This document shows positions 7,227 through 16,871 of a stretch of 48,704 nucleotides of DNA, piece after piece; position 1 is the stretch's first letter; each line of letters starts with the position of its first letter. This stretch comes from CAJQQK01 sp049116495 (GTDB lineage Bacteria; Pseudomonadota; Alphaproteobacteria; Rhizobiales; Hyphomicrobiaceae): assembly GCA_049116495.1 (NCBI GenBank), contig JAGDYV010000019.1:1-48704 (forward strand), read 5' to 3'. Position numbers and translations under genes: made by a program. Below the pieces are notes generated by a model, which saw only the letters and a program-made list of their open reading frames with translations, did not search any database and was not told where the DNA came from.

Positions 7227-9038
7227 TCAGTCTGAATTTTTCGCAGGCGCCGCCGTGACCCTCAAACCCAATTCACGCAATTGGCTTGGTGCCACATCCG
7301 CCGGCGCGCTCATGAGCAAGTCCTGCGCCTGCTGGTTCATCGGGAAGAGCGTCACCTCACGCAGGTTCTGCGCACCAACAAGCAGCATCACGATCCGGTC
7401 GACCCCAGCCGCCATGCCGCCATGCGGTGGCGCGCCGTATTGGAACGCACGGTACATGGCACCGAACCGCTCCTCGACGACTTCCGGGCCGAGGCCTGTA
7501 ATACCGAAAGCCTTCACCATTGTCGCCGGCACATGGTTTCGGATCGAACCGGACGCGATTTCGTAGCCGTTGCACACGAGATCGTATTGATAGGCCTTAA
7601 GGTCGAGTAATTCCTCATCCGTCGTCGCCGCCTCCAGTGCCGCAAGGCCACCCTGCGGCATCGAGAACGGATTGTGCGAGAAGTCGATCTTCTTATCTTC
7701 CTCGTTCCACTCGTACATGGGAAAGTCAACGATCCAGCAAAGCGCGAAGCGGTCTTCGTCGAGCAGCTTGAGATCCTGCCCAATGCGGTCCCGGGCAAGG
7801 CCTGCGAATGCGTGAAATTTTTCCGGTCGGCCGGCCGCAAAGAACACCGCATCGCCGGCATTCAGACCAAGTTGTGTGCGAATGGCCTCTGCTCGTTCCG
7901 GTCCGATGTTCTTGCCAATCGGACCTGCGGCCTCGTTCTCGCGATACATGATATAGCCAAGACCAGGTTGGCCTTCACCTTGCGCCCAGGAGTTCATCCG
8001 GTCGCAAAAAGCACGGCTCCCACCGGTCGGTGCCGGAATACCCCAGACACGAACCTTCGGATCCTTGTCAATCATTCCGGCAAACACCTTGAAGCCGGAG
8101 CCGGCGAAATGTTCCGTCACGTCCTGCATTTCGATCGGATTGCGCAGATCCGGTTTGTCGGAGCCGTACTTGGCAATCGCTTCGTCATAGGGCAGGCGCG
8201 TAAACGTCTCGGTCACCGGCTTACCTTCGGCAAACTCCTCGAAGACGCCACGGATCACAGGCTCCATGGTCTCGAAAACATCTTCCTGCTCGACAAAGCT
8301 CATCTCGACATCGAGCTGATAGAATTCGCCAGGCAGACGGTCAGCGCGAGGATCCTCGTCTCGGAAACAAGGCGCGATCTGAAAGTAACGATCAAAGCCA
8401 GAGATCATCAAAAGCTGCTTATACTGCTGCGGCGCCTGCGGCAGTGCGTAGAACTTGCCTTGATGCACACGGCTTGGCACCAGAAAATCGCGCGCGCCCT
8501 CAGGACTGGAGGCCGTCAGAATCGGCGTTGCAAACTCGTTAAAACCGGCGTCGTCCATTCGCGCGCGGATCGACTTGATGACCGCCAGACGCCGCATAAT
8601 GTTGGCGTGCAGCGTTTCACGCCTGAGATCAAGGAAGCGATAAGTTAGACGAATATCTTCCGGATAGTCCGGCTCGCCGAACACCGGCATCGGCAATTCA
8701 CCGGCCTCGGAAAGCACTTCAATTTCGCTGGCAAAGAGTTCGATTTCACCCGTTGGCAAAGCATCATTGGAGGTCCCGTCAAGGCGGGCGCGCACTTTGC
8801 CATCAACCCGGATAACCCACTCGGACCGCACCTGCTCAGCCGTCGAAAACGCCCCACTGTCGGGGTCGGCAACCACTTGCGTAATACCGTAGTGGTCCCG
8901 CAAATCGATAAACAGCACACCGCCATGGTCGCGTACGCGATGAACCCAGCCGGAAACGCGGACGTTGGAATCGATATCGGTGGCCCGCAGCGCACCACAG
9001 GTATGGGAACGATAGCGATGCAAGTTCGTGTCAGTCAT
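7227..9038 (-). CDS. aspS: aspartyl-tRNA synthetase (bacterial type)
   Basis: The enzyme has 603 residues, full length for bacterial AspRS, and charges tRNA-Asp with aspartate (in many alphaproteobacteria also tRNA-Asn, followed by GatCAB amidation). An N-terminal OB-fold anticodon-binding domain (about 1-105, SGWVHRVRDHGGVLFIDLRD) is followed by the class II catalytic core. Motif 2 FRDED is at 225-229 with RADRLPGEF after it, a GAD insertion is at about 290-420, and motif 3 GVDRIVMLL is at 545-553. The bacterial GAD insertion distinguishes it from archaeal forms. Whether it is discriminating cannot be decided by eye. The start ATG at 9038 gives the family-typical HRYRSHTCGALR opening. It is divergent from rnd, a common alphaproteobacterial arrangement. 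Confidence 0.97.
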   Translation of the reverse strand: MTDTNLHRYRSHTCGALRATDIDSNVRVSGWVHRVRDHGGVLFIDLRDHYGITQVVADPDSGAFSTAEQVRSEWVIRVDGKVRARLDGTSNDALPTGEIELFASEIEVLSEAGELPMPVFGEPDYPEDIRLTYRFLDLRRETLHANIMRRLAVIKSIRARMDDAGFNEFATPILTASSPEGARDFLVPSRVHQGKFYALPQAPQQYKQLLMISGFDRYFQIAPCFRDEDPRADRLPGEFYQLDVEMSFVEQEDVFETMEPVIRGVFEEFAEGKPVTETFTRLPYDEAIAKYGSDKPDLRNPIEMQDVTEHFAGSGFKVFAGMIDKDPKVRVWGIPAPTGGSRAFCDRMNSWAQGEGQPGLGYIMYRENEAAGPIGKNIGPERAEAIRTQLGLNAGDAVFFAAGRPEKFHAFAGLARDRIGQDLKLLDEDRFALCWIVDFPMYEWNEEDKKIDFSHNPFSMPQGGLAALEAATTDEELLDLKAYQYDLVCNGYEIASGSIRNHVPATMVKAFGITGLGPEVVEERFGAMYRAFQYGAPPHGGMAAGVDRIVMLLVGAQNLREVTLFPMNQQAQDLLMSAPADVAPSQLRELGLRVTAAPAKNSD

Positions 9039-9275
9039 GGTTTACCACTTGAGCGATTTGGATGGTATGGATTGCGGGTTTCGGTCCGCGCGCCGACATC
9101 TGATGAATAGGTGTTTCGAAACATCGACGCCTTGTCCGTGTAAACCACGGGTACGCAAACTACAACGTCCAGCTCGGTTTGTCCGCCATGGTTAAGGCAT
9201 GTTCAACGCTAAACCACGGCACCGCCTGGATTTTTCGCGCGACAAACCTAGAACAATGGGGTTATATCCCGGTCG

Positions 9276-10427
9276 ATGAATGTGATTACAGATACGGACA
9301 CGCTCGCCCGCGCCTGCAAATTGCTGATCGGGCAGCCATTTGCCACGATAGATACAGAATTCCTGCGCGAGAATACGTTCTGGCCGCAACTATGTCTGAT
9401 CCAGATGGCCGGACCGGAAGGCGAGTTTGTTGTCGACCCGCTCGCCGACAAGATCGACCTCGCGCCGTTCTTCGAGCTGATGTCGCACAAAGAGACGGTT
9501 AAGGTCTTCCACGCGGGCCGGCAGGACCTCGAAATCATCTACGCCAAAGCCGGCATCATCCCAACGCCACTGTTCGATACCCAGGTCGCAGCCATGGTCT
9601 GTGGATTCGGCGAATCGATCGGATATGTCAATCTGGTGAAACGCATACTGGGCCGCGAACTCGACAAGGGCGCGCGGTTCACGGATTGGAGTCGGCGGCC
9701 GTTATCAAGCAAGCAGCTTACGTATGCACTGGCTGACGTCACCCATTTGCGCGGCGTCTATACGCACCTCGCCAGTGAGCTGGAAGCCACAAGACGCACA
9801 AGCTGGGTCGCGGAAGAAATGGCAACGCTAAGCGCACCCGAAACCTATGCCGCAGACCCCGACCAAGCCTGGCGACGCCTCAAAATGCGAGTCAAGAACC
9901 GTCGTGCGTTGGCCGTCATGATGGAACTTGCGGCCTGGCGCGACCGGCAGGCGCAGGACCAGGATGTGCCGCGCAGCCGGATCCTGCGCGACGAAGCACT
10001 CTACGACATTGCCAACCAGTCACCGATAGATCCGGCCAAACTCGGCCAGCTTAGGACATTAAGTGATGGCTTTGCCCGCTCTGCCCGGGCCAAGGAAATC
10101 GTTCAGGTCGTCAAGTCCGGCCTCGATCGCGATATGGCGACGGTGCCGAAGCTCAATTCCGGCAACGCGCTGACGCCCGAGGCAACTGCGATTTCGGACC
10201 TGCTGCGCGTGCTCCTGAAAGCATGTGCCGCCCGTCATCGCGTTGCTTCCAAGCTGATCGCCGATGCAGGCGATCTCGATCGGATCGCCTCTGAGGACGA
10301 ACCGGAGGTGATGGCCATGAAAGGCTGGCGCCGCGAGGTATTTGGCGAGGAAGCCCTGCGGATCAAGCGCGGCGAAGTTGCCGTTTCAGTCGTCGACGGC
10401 GAAATCGTCACCGTTCCCCGCGCTTGA
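9276..10427 (+). CDS. rnd: ribonuclease D
   Basis: This is a 383-residue 3'-5' exoribonuclease that trims tRNA and other small RNA 3' ends. The DEDDy catalytic set is complete: D26 and E28 (TIDTEF), D84 (AGRQDLE), and Y150 with D154 (YALADVTH). HRDC-type helical domains follow at about 205-290 (MMELAAWRDRQAQDQDVPRSRILRDEAL). The C-terminal extension after residue 300 is usual for proteobacterial RNase D. The gene starts at ATG 9276, 237 bp from the divergent aspS start, and ends 12 bp before the convergent TPR gene. Confidence 0.95.
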   Translation: MNVITDTDTLARACKLLIGQPFATIDTEFLRENTFWPQLCLIQMAGPEGEFVVDPLADKIDLAPFFELMSHKETVKVFHAGRQDLEIIYAKAGIIPTPLFDTQVAAMVCGFGESIGYVNLVKRILGRELDKGARFTDWSRRPLSSKQLTYALADVTHLRGVYTHLASELEATRRTSWVAEEMATLSAPETYAADPDQAWRRLKMRVKNRRALAVMMELAAWRDRQAQDQDVPRSRILRDEALYDIANQSPIDPAKLGQLRTLSDGFARSARAKEIVQVVKSGLDRDMATVPKLNSGNALTPEATAISDLLRVLLKACAARHRVASKLIADAGDLDRIASEDEPEVMAMKGWRREVFGEEALRIKRGEVAVSVVDGEIVTVPRA

Positions 10428-10439
10428 TCGAACTTCACC

Positions 10440-12086
10440 TCATGCAGCTTGTCGGCAAAGGCATGACGCCCGTACCGGCACTTCCGCCCGCGCAGCCGCG
10501 AGATCCAGCTTCTGCTTGATCAACGGCGCCTCGACGGTTTCACCGCGCCGCGTCAGGCACTCATAGAGCCCGTGCAAACTCCAGACATTGTCGATGTGCT
10601 GCCATGCGCGGCTAAGTTTGCCATCGAGACCAAGGTCCGAGCGATAGATTTCTTCAGCTTCCTCGGCGTGGCCTTGTTCCAGCAGAAGCGCACCCAAGGC
10701 GTGGCGCGCCGGTTGCATCCACCCCCATGGTTCGTCGTAAGGCAGCGCATCGTCAAGTTCCACTGACTTGCGCAAATGGCCGAATGCAACATCGAAATTG
10801 CCACGCCGGTATTCCAATTCGCCGTTGAGCATTTCCTCGGCGATCTCGAGAATATCGACCACGGTATTGTTGTGCACACGCCGGCTTTCCGGCACTCTGG
10901 TTTTGGCGTCCAGAAAGAGAGCTCGGGTTTTCTCGGCCTCGTCAACCTGCCCGATCGCCGAATGCGCAACGGACTTGGCATAAAGCATCATCGCCGTCGT
11001 CGAGCAGTAGAGCTCCTGGTTGTCCGGCAGCGGCTGATCGATGATGTCCTGCCATTTGCCGAAACGCACCAGCACGTGCTGCTTCATTGCAATGTAAGCT
11101 TCGATGAAATCGGCCATTGGCGGCGAGGGGACCTGCAACAGCTCTTCCGGCGTATTGTCGATGATCTGCTGAGCAGCCGCCATGGCTGGCGTGAACTGAC
11201 CAAGGAACATCGCACCGTAAATCGCAAAATGCAGATTGTGCGTCCGATACAGTGAGTAAACGTTGAGTGCACCGGCACGCTCCAGAAACTTCTGATCCGC
11301 AACAATAGCTTTCTGATTGTAGGTAAGCACATCGCGGTAGTTGCCGCACAGCACGTCGATGTGCGTCGGCATATGAATGAGGTGTCCCGCATCTGGAACC
11401 AGATCGCGCAGCCGATCGCCCTGGCGCAATGCGCGCTCGGGATAGGGCGACATCTCCATCAAGTGACAGTAGAGGTGGAGCAGCCCTGGATGATCCCACG
11501 ACGCAGGCATCATCTCGAAAGCTTCGTCGAGAACGGCAATGGCTTCTTCCGTCCGTGCATCCTTACCGGGTTGACCGGTTTTCAGATCCCACATCTTCCA
11601 AGGCGTCTCGTTCATGATCGCCTCGGCAAACACCGTGCGCACTTCAAGGTCATCGCGATGCGCCTCAAACAACTTACGCATCTCATCGGTATAGTCGACG
11701 TTCCACGGACGCATGTCTTCGATCGAGTCGCGCTGCGGATAACGCGCCTGCAGTGCCTGGATTAGACCGGCTTCAACGGGTGAAACACCGCCGATATGTG
11801 CAAGCGCCTCCTGCATGGCATCGTAAGCGGCCTCAAGCGCCATCTGCCGCCCTTTCGGGTCATATAGATGCCAGGGCAAATTGTAGTTGGGGCCGGCTGC
11901 ATAAGAGACGCCCCAATGCGCCATCGCACATGTCGGATCATGCTCGATGGCCTTCTTGAAACACTCGATCGCTTCCCCGTGATTGTAGCCATAGGTCCAA
12001 TTCAGGCCGCGGTCGAACCACAACTGCGCGTCCGCAGAGTTCGTTGCAATGGTTCTGGTGTGCGCACCGAGATCATAATATTCCAT
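10440..12086 (-). CDS. large tetratricopeptide-repeat protein of unknown role
   Basis: This 548-residue soluble protein has no signal peptide. It opens MEYYDLGAHTRTI and shows a clear first TPR pair (AQLWFDRGLNWTYGYNHGEAIECFKKAIEHDPTCAMAHWG, residues about 18-56). More helical repeats follow, with conserved aromatic stretches PNYNLPW, ASWDHPGLLHLYCHLMEMS and HIDVLCGNYRDVL. The His/Trp-rich middle is not a plain TPR and looks like a distinct family fold; I cannot name its function. The ATG at 12086 was preferred over 12128 because GCGAGGA precedes it and the conserved start follows. It is convergent with rnd (12 bp) and separated from the MFS gene upstream by about 90 bp on the same strand. 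Confidence 0.75.
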   Translation of the reverse strand: MEYYDLGAHTRTIATNSADAQLWFDRGLNWTYGYNHGEAIECFKKAIEHDPTCAMAHWGVSYAAGPNYNLPWHLYDPKGRQMALEAAYDAMQEALAHIGGVSPVEAGLIQALQARYPQRDSIEDMRPWNVDYTDEMRKLFEAHRDDLEVRTVFAEAIMNETPWKMWDLKTGQPGKDARTEEAIAVLDEAFEMMPASWDHPGLLHLYCHLMEMSPYPERALRQGDRLRDLVPDAGHLIHMPTHIDVLCGNYRDVLTYNQKAIVADQKFLERAGALNVYSLYRTHNLHFAIYGAMFLGQFTPAMAAAQQIIDNTPEELLQVPSPPMADFIEAYIAMKQHVLVRFGKWQDIIDQPLPDNQELYCSTTAMMLYAKSVAHSAIGQVDEAEKTRALFLDAKTRVPESRRVHNNTVVDILEIAEEMLNGELEYRRGNFDVAFGHLRKSVELDDALPYDEPWGWMQPARHALGALLLEQGHAEEAEEIYRSDLGLDGKLSRAWQHIDNVWSLHGLYECLTRRGETVEAPLIKQKLDLAAARAEVPVRASCLCRQAA

Positions 12087-12178
12087 GTTGTCCTCGCCTA
12101 AAAAAGTTGCGGCGCCGTTGTCCGGCACTCAGAAATTGCCTGACAACTATTGCATCACCGGAGATTTCCGACAAATGA

Positions 12179-13363
12179 CTAGTCCTGGTTCGCAGGCCCC
12201 ATCGCCCGCAAACGCAACATCGAGACAATACCTAAGGCCGGGCCGGCGCCAAGCATGGCGAGAACAGCCGGCCATCCCAACATGTCTGCTGCGACAGGCG
12301 TCAGTTGCACGGTTGCGAACGTCAGGGTAAAGCCGAGCGCGGTTTGAAAGGTCATCAAGCTGCCCGCCTGATCCGGTGGCGTGGCGTCCGCAACAAGGGC
12401 CGAAAACTGCGCTGAATCCGGTGCAATGCTCAGCCCCCAGAAAAAGACGATGACAAACGTCAGCCATGCAAGGCCACCAAACGTAAGTCCGGTCAACACC
12501 GCGCATGTCCCGCTAACCGCCATCGCAGCAATGGCAACCTCTGACTTGCCGACTTTATCTGCTGCCAGACCGGCGAAAACAGATGCCACGCCGCCGGCTG
12601 CGATCGCGGAAAAAGCGGTCAGTTTGGCCAACGCCTGCGCGTCTGCCTCGGGCATCGTTGCATTGTATGAGATCACCGTGGCAACGCTGATCCAGGCCCA
12701 CATCGCATAGAGCTCCCACATGTGGCCGAGATAGCCACCATAGGCGAGCCGAACCCGACGGTTCGTCCAGGCTTGGCCAATTACGCGCGGATCAAATCGT
12801 GCCGCCGTGCTGTGATGGGGACCAAGTGAGATGAACAGGCAGAGTACGCCGCCCACAATTGCCGCCAGCGACGCCAATGCAATCGTCAAGCGCCAATCGG
12901 TGCCGCCGCCATAGGCCAGAATATGCGGCACCGCTGCGCCAAGCGTTAACGCACCAACCAGTGCGCCAACGAGGAACCCGCGATCCTTCACGCCCCATCC
13001 GACGACGATCTTCATGCCGACCGGGTAAACGCCGGCCAGCAAGGCGCCGGTCATGAACCGTGCCGCAATCGCCAAGTCGCTCGCAGGATCAAGGATGAGC
13101 AAGGACGCATTGACGAAGCCGGCACTCACCGCTGCAATTGTAAAAACGCGACGCGGGTCATAACGATCGGCAATGCCGAGAATGGCGGAAAGCAATGCAC
13201 CGGCGACAAATCCTGCCTGCACGGCGCTGCTCAGCGCCGCCTGCCGCCAAGGCGACAAATTTGTTTCCCGCACCAGGTCCGGCAGCACCGCAGCTGTAAT
13301 GAACCACAAGCCCATGCCGGTGACTTCCGCGATCAGCAGGAGCGTCAGCGAGCGTACCTTCAT
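12179..13363 (-). CDS. MFS transporter
   Basis: This is a 394-residue major facilitator with about 12 hydrophobic helices. Helix 1 is SLTLLLIAEVTGMGLWFITAAVLPDLV. The loop 2-3 motif is weakly kept (GIADRYDPRRVF). The second half restarts around WELYAMWAWISVATVISYN and carries AGLAADKVGKSEV as the internal motif-A copy. The substrate is not evident. The start choice is uncertain. ATG 13363 begins the first helix cleanly, a GTG at 13372 three codons earlier has a better-spaced purine run, and the frame extends upstream to 13546 with unlikely cytosolic sequence. It is divergent from the TfoX/DUF2461 pair. Confidence 0.82.
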   Translation of the reverse strand: MKVRSLTLLLIAEVTGMGLWFITAAVLPDLVRETNLSPWRQAALSSAVQAGFVAGALLSAILGIADRYDPRRVFTIAAVSAGFVNASLLILDPASDLAIAARFMTGALLAGVYPVGMKIVVGWGVKDRGFLVGALVGALTLGAAVPHILAYGGGTDWRLTIALASLAAIVGGVLCLFISLGPHHSTAARFDPRVIGQAWTNRRVRLAYGGYLGHMWELYAMWAWISVATVISYNATMPEADAQALAKLTAFSAIAAGGVASVFAGLAADKVGKSEVAIAAMAVSGTCAVLTGLTFGGLAWLTFVIVFFWGLSIAPDSAQFSALVADATPPDQAGSLMTFQTALGFTLTFATVQLTPVAADMLGWPAVLAMLGAGPALGIVSMLRLRAMGPANQD

Positions 13364-13620
13364 GGCGTACACCGTCGGTCCCCCGAGGCTCCCTTGTTTG
13401 CTAGCATCGCTGTTTACCTTGCGCCAAACGACAAGCGCGCATTGGTAACGCACCACCGCCGTTCCTGCCAGCATGCTCTCACCTATCGTAACGCGACACT
13501 TCTCTGCCGCGGTCTTGTCGGCGAAATACTCAACCAAAAGGTTCACATAACCATGAACCTGTGCTTAGCTTCAGGAGCTTTACCGAAGCGCCGCATCAGC
13601 GATCGAAACGAGGTGTCTGT

Positions 13621-13962
13621 ATGGCCGTCGACGAAAACCTCAACGAAGCCTTCCGAGACGCACTCGGCCAAAGGGATGGCCTCTCGGAAAAGAAAATGAT
13701 GGGCGGTGTGTGCTTCATGCTCAACGGCAACATGATCGGAGGAGCGGACCGGACCAAGGCTGGCGAAGGTCGCTTCATGTTCCGCGTTGGCAAGGATAAC
13801 GACACAATCGCCAGTGCACTACCCGGTGCGCAGCCCATGATCCAGGGAGGCCGGCGCATGAGCGGCCTGTTCTTTGTCACAGAAAACGATTGCAGCCCGG
13901 AAGTCATGACCCAGTGGATCGCCCTCGCGATCAAGAACGCGCAAAACCTGCCGAAGAAGTGA
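13621..13962 (+). CDS. TfoX N-terminal-domain protein
   Basis: The 113-residue protein consists of a single TfoX_N domain. It shows KKMMGGVCFMLNGNMIGGAD, the family core with two glycines and a hydrophobic strand, then GRFMFRVGKDND and SGLFFVTENDCSPE. It lacks the C-terminal TfoX domain of the competence regulator Sxy/TfoX, so a competence role should not be assumed. Stand-alone TfoX_N proteins are common in alphaproteobacteria with no known role. The ATG at 13621 was chosen as the start of the conserved fold. The next gene (DUF2461) begins 9 bp after its stop, with GAGAGAAAG as RBS, so the two form an operon. Confidence 0.85.
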   Translation: MAVDENLNEAFRDALGQRDGLSEKKMMGGVCFMLNGNMIGGADRTKAGEGRFMFRVGKDNDTIASALPGAQPMIQGGRRMSGLFFVTENDCSPEVMTQWIALAIKNAQNLPKK

Positions 13963-13971
13963 GAGAAAGCC

Positions 13972-14664
13972 ATGAGCGAGCGTAGGAAGACCGCCAAGCC
14001 AACCGCATCAAAGTTCAGCTTTCCGCCAGATACGGTAGCCTTCCTGAGCGACCTGAAAGCCAACAACAACCGTGAATGGTTTCAGGCCAACAAGTCGCGC
14101 TACGACCTCATGGTCAAACAACCGGCAACCGATTTTTGCGATCAAATGGCTGTCGAACTCGAGCACCTTACCGGGCTGCCACATCGCTCAAAGGTTTTTC
14201 GCGTCAACCGGGACGTCCGCTTCTCAAAGGACAAAACGCCCTATAAAGCCTACCTGCACATGCTGTTTCAGCCGAAGGATACCGAAAACGCGCCGAAATG
14301 GTTCTTCGGATTGGAACCGGACAAGCTCGTCCTCGGTTCCGGCGTGTTCGCATTTGAAAAGACCGCCATCAACACCTACCGCCATCGCGTCGCGGGTGCG
14401 GAAGGCAAGACACTTGCCCGGCAACTCGACAAGATGCGCAAAGCCGGCATTCGTATCCGCGACCCGGAATTGAAGCGCGTTCCGACCGGATTCGATGCCG
14501 ACCTTCCCCAGGCCGATTTGTTGCGCCACAAAGGCCTGACGGCATGGCTGGATTTGCCAGGCGGCCCGGCCGCGGCCGCCAAACCAACAATCGTTGGTGC
14601 CAGCGCGGCCGGCTTCAAAACGCTGAAACCCTTGTTTGTCTGGCTCAACACTCTGAACGAATAG
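13972..14664 (+). CDS. DUF2461 (TIGR02453) family protein
   Basis: This 230-residue cytosolic protein has the hallmarks of the TIGR02453 family. It has a conserved start FSFPPDTVAFLSDLKANNNREWFQANK, a central RVNRDVRFSKDKTPYKAYLHMLF block, and a C-terminal DLPQADLLRHKGLTAWLDLP followed by LKPLFVWLNTL. No catalytic activity is established for the family. It is co-transcribed with the TfoX_N gene, whose stop is 9 bp upstream. About 107 bp separate it from the downstream flavin monooxygenase-like gene, which probably has its own promoter. Confidence 0.9.
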   Translation: MSERRKTAKPTASKFSFPPDTVAFLSDLKANNNREWFQANKSRYDLMVKQPATDFCDQMAVELEHLTGLPHRSKVFRVNRDVRFSKDKTPYKAYLHMLFQPKDTENAPKWFFGLEPDKLVLGSGVFAFEKTAINTYRHRVAGAEGKTLARQLDKMRKAGIRIRDPELKRVPTGFDADLPQADLLRHKGLTAWLDLPGGPAAAAKPTIVGASAAGFKTLKPLFVWLNTLNE

Positions 14665-14771
14665 AATCGTTTACGTTTGCAGGCACCGCGCAGGTATTCA
14701 ATCCTGGATGGCACGGCACTCCATGCGGGTGTAGACTCGTTGTCCTAAATTCAGGGTCGACGAGGTTTTTG

Positions 14772-15956
14772 ATGGACAGGGCGACACAATCAGACGACGT
14801 CCTGACACGAGCGCACAGCGTCGGTGACTTACTGAAAGCCGCAGCTCCGCGGATCGAAGCCGCCAACAGCCTGCCCGAGGACGTTGTTGCCGCACTGCAT
14901 GGTGCCGGCCTCTTTCGCCTCTTACTCCCTCAATCGGTTGGTGGCGACGAACTCGACCTCAAGACGTTCGCTGAGGTCATGCAGGTGATAGCCAGCTTTG
15001 ACGCCAGCACCGCTTGGACGATAAGTCAGGGCGCTGGCTGTGCCATGTCAGCAGCATGGCTCGGGCCGGCAACAGCGCAACGCCTATTTGGACCGGCCAA
15101 CGCTGTGCTCGCGTGGGGGGCCGGCATCCAGGGCAAGGCAATCAAAGTCAATGGCGGTTACCGGGTCAGCGGCAAGTGGGCCTTCGCAAGCGGCAGCGGC
15201 CACGCCACTCTACTCGGCGGTCACAGCTTTGTTTTCGAAGCTGACGGCACGACGCCCGCAACCAAACCGGATGGCAGTCGGCGCGACCGCACAATGCTGT
15301 TTGCCGCGGACAAGGCGACCTTTCACGACGTCTGGAACGTGATGGGCCTGCGCGGCACCGCCAGTAATACCTTCGAGGTTGCCGACTTGTTTGTTCCAGA
15401 AGACGAAACCCTTGATCGCAATAATGAGGCGGAACGCCGCGAAAGCGGCGGCCTCTATCGCTGCACGACATCGCTCGCCTATGGTGTCGGTTTCTCTGCC
15501 CTGCAACTTGGCATTGCCCGCGCGATGCTTGATGAACTTCTCGCACTGGCCATGACCAAGACACCGCGCGCAGCCCCTTCAAGCCTGCGCGCCGATCCTG
15601 TCTTCCAGACCTTGCTCGCCGAGAACGAGGCGCAATACCGGTCGGCCCGCGCCTACCTGCATGCTGCCGCCAGCGAAGCTGATGCCATCGCCGCTACGCG
15701 TTCGACCAGCCTGCTTCGCGCTGATCGCGTAAACCTTAAGCTGGCAACTGTGCATGTTATTCAGAAGGCCATTGAGATCACGCTGGCGGCCTATCGTGCC
15801 GCCGGTGCTAGCGCGATTTTCCCAAGCGGCCCGTTTGAGCGCCGCTTTCGTGACGCAATGACCGCGTCGCAGCAGGTGCAGGCGCGTTCCACCAACTACA
15901 TCATCGCCGGTCGATGCCTGCTCGACCTTGAGCCCGATCCGGCAATGTCCTTATAA
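14772..15956 (+). CDS. acyl-CoA-dehydrogenase-fold flavin monooxygenase (group D) or related
   Basis: The 394-residue ACAD-fold protein shows ARI-type N-terminal helices (RIEAANSLPEDVVAALHGAGLFRLLLPQSVGG), a beta domain (VNGGYRVSGKWAFASGSGHA...WNVMGLRGTASNTFEV) and a helical C-domain ending FRDAMTASQQVQARSTNY. The catalytic Glu of acyl-CoA dehydrogenases is absent, and the ASGSGHA and GLRGTAS motifs match the HsaA/IacA-like group D monooxygenases. These hydroxylate aromatic rings using FADH2 supplied by a separate reductase. No reductase gene is adjacent. The start ATG 14772 is where the fold begins. A VOC-fold dioxygenase-like gene starts 45 bp downstream, which suggests sequential steps on one aromatic substrate. 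Confidence 0.78.
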   Translation: MDRATQSDDVLTRAHSVGDLLKAAAPRIEAANSLPEDVVAALHGAGLFRLLLPQSVGGDELDLKTFAEVMQVIASFDASTAWTISQGAGCAMSAAWLGPATAQRLFGPANAVLAWGAGIQGKAIKVNGGYRVSGKWAFASGSGHATLLGGHSFVFEADGTTPATKPDGSRRDRTMLFAADKATFHDVWNVMGLRGTASNTFEVADLFVPEDETLDRNNEAERRESGGLYRCTTSLAYGVGFSALQLGIARAMLDELLALAMTKTPRAAPSSLRADPVFQTLLAENEAQYRSARAYLHAAASEADAIAATRSTSLLRADRVNLKLATVHVIQKAIEITLAAYRAAGASAIFPSGPFERRFRDAMTASQQVQARSTNYIIAGRCLLDLEPDPAMSL

Positions 15957-16001
15957 TTGCATTCCACGATGCCGCTCGAAGAAACTCCGAAAGAACGAAC
16001 C

Positions 16002-16871
16002 ATGGCCCAATTTGACCGCTCCGTAGAAGACCTCGGCAACATTGTCTGCCTTGAACACGTCAATACGCGTGTGCCGGATCAGCAACTCGCCACCACGTTC
16101 TACGTCATGGGCCTCGGCCTGACGCGTGACCCGTACATCATGACAGGCACGACCAACATGTGGATGAACGCAGGTCGCGCACAGTTCCATCTGCCAAGTG
16201 GCGATCCCCAGGTCGTACGCGGCCATAGCGCCCTCGTCATCGATGGACGCGATACTTTGTTGGCACGTCTCGCGGAAATCGAGCCGATGCTCGAGGGCAC
16301 GAAATTCTCAATCAAAGAACACAGTGACTACATCGAAGTCAGCTGTCCTTGGGGCAATATAATCCGGTGCTATGAACCAGGCGAACGGTTCGGACAGATC
16401 CGGCTCGGTATTCCTTATGTCTCTTTCAACGTGCCAATCGGGACGGCACCTGCCATCGCCCGTTTTTACAACGAGATCGTCGGCGCGCCGGCGCGCACCG
16501 ATAGAGACGAAGATGCCGCCATCGCATGCGTGTCGGCCGGCGACGGGCAACAATTGATCTTCCGAGAAACGGACGTCCCGCAACCGGAGTTCGACGGGCA
16601 TCATGTTGCGGTTTATCTCGCGAATTTCTCCGGCCCCTATAACAAATTGCTTGAGCGCAGCCTAATCTCCCGCGAGACCAATCAGCACGAGTATCGCTTC
16701 ATCGACATCATCGACCTGGACAGCGGCAATGCCGTTTTTCAGCTTGAGCATGAAGTCCGCAGCATGCGCCACCCGATGTACGCGCGACCGCTGGTCAACC
16801 GCAATCCGGTGATGACCAACCGCAACTATGTTCCCGGTGGACACCAAGAGGCCAGTTGGTCGGCGATGTAG
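16002..16871 (+). CDS. VOC-superfamily protein, extradiol-dioxygenase-like
   Basis: This 289-residue protein has two vicinal-oxygen-chelate halves. The N-half begins VCLEHVNTRVPDQQ and contains WGNIIRCYEPG. The C-half contains DGHHVAVYLANFSG and ends VFQLEHEVRSM. Likely metal ligands are the His of EHVN, one His of DGHH and the Glu of QLEHE, the 2-His-1-Glu pattern of Fe(II) extradiol dioxygenases and glyoxalase-fold enzymes. The exact reaction is unknown. Alternative starts at ATG 15969 and TTG 15957 exist. I chose 16002 because GAAAGAACG precedes it and the fold begins after it. The pairing with the upstream flavin monooxygenase-like gene resembles HsaA/HsaC-type hydroxylase/ring-cleavage pairs, but this is inference. 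Confidence 0.75.
   Translation: MAQFDRSVEDLGNIVCLEHVNTRVPDQQLATTFYVMGLGLTRDPYIMTGTTNMWMNAGRAQFHLPSGDPQVVRGHSALVIDGRDTLLARLAEIEPMLEGTKFSIKEHSDYIEVSCPWGNIIRCYEPGERFGQIRLGIPYVSFNVPIGTAPAIARFYNEIVGAPARTDRDEDAAIACVSAGDGQQLIFRETDVPQPEFDGHHVAVYLANFSGPYNKLLERSLISRETNQHEYRFIDIIDLDSGNAVFQLEHEVRSMRHPMYARPLVNRNPVMTNRNYVPGGHQEASWSAM

Noticed and set aside
7674..8648. 324-codon plus-strand open frame
   Set aside because: It is antisense to aspS, which has all class II synthetase motifs. No protein family features in the reverse frame.
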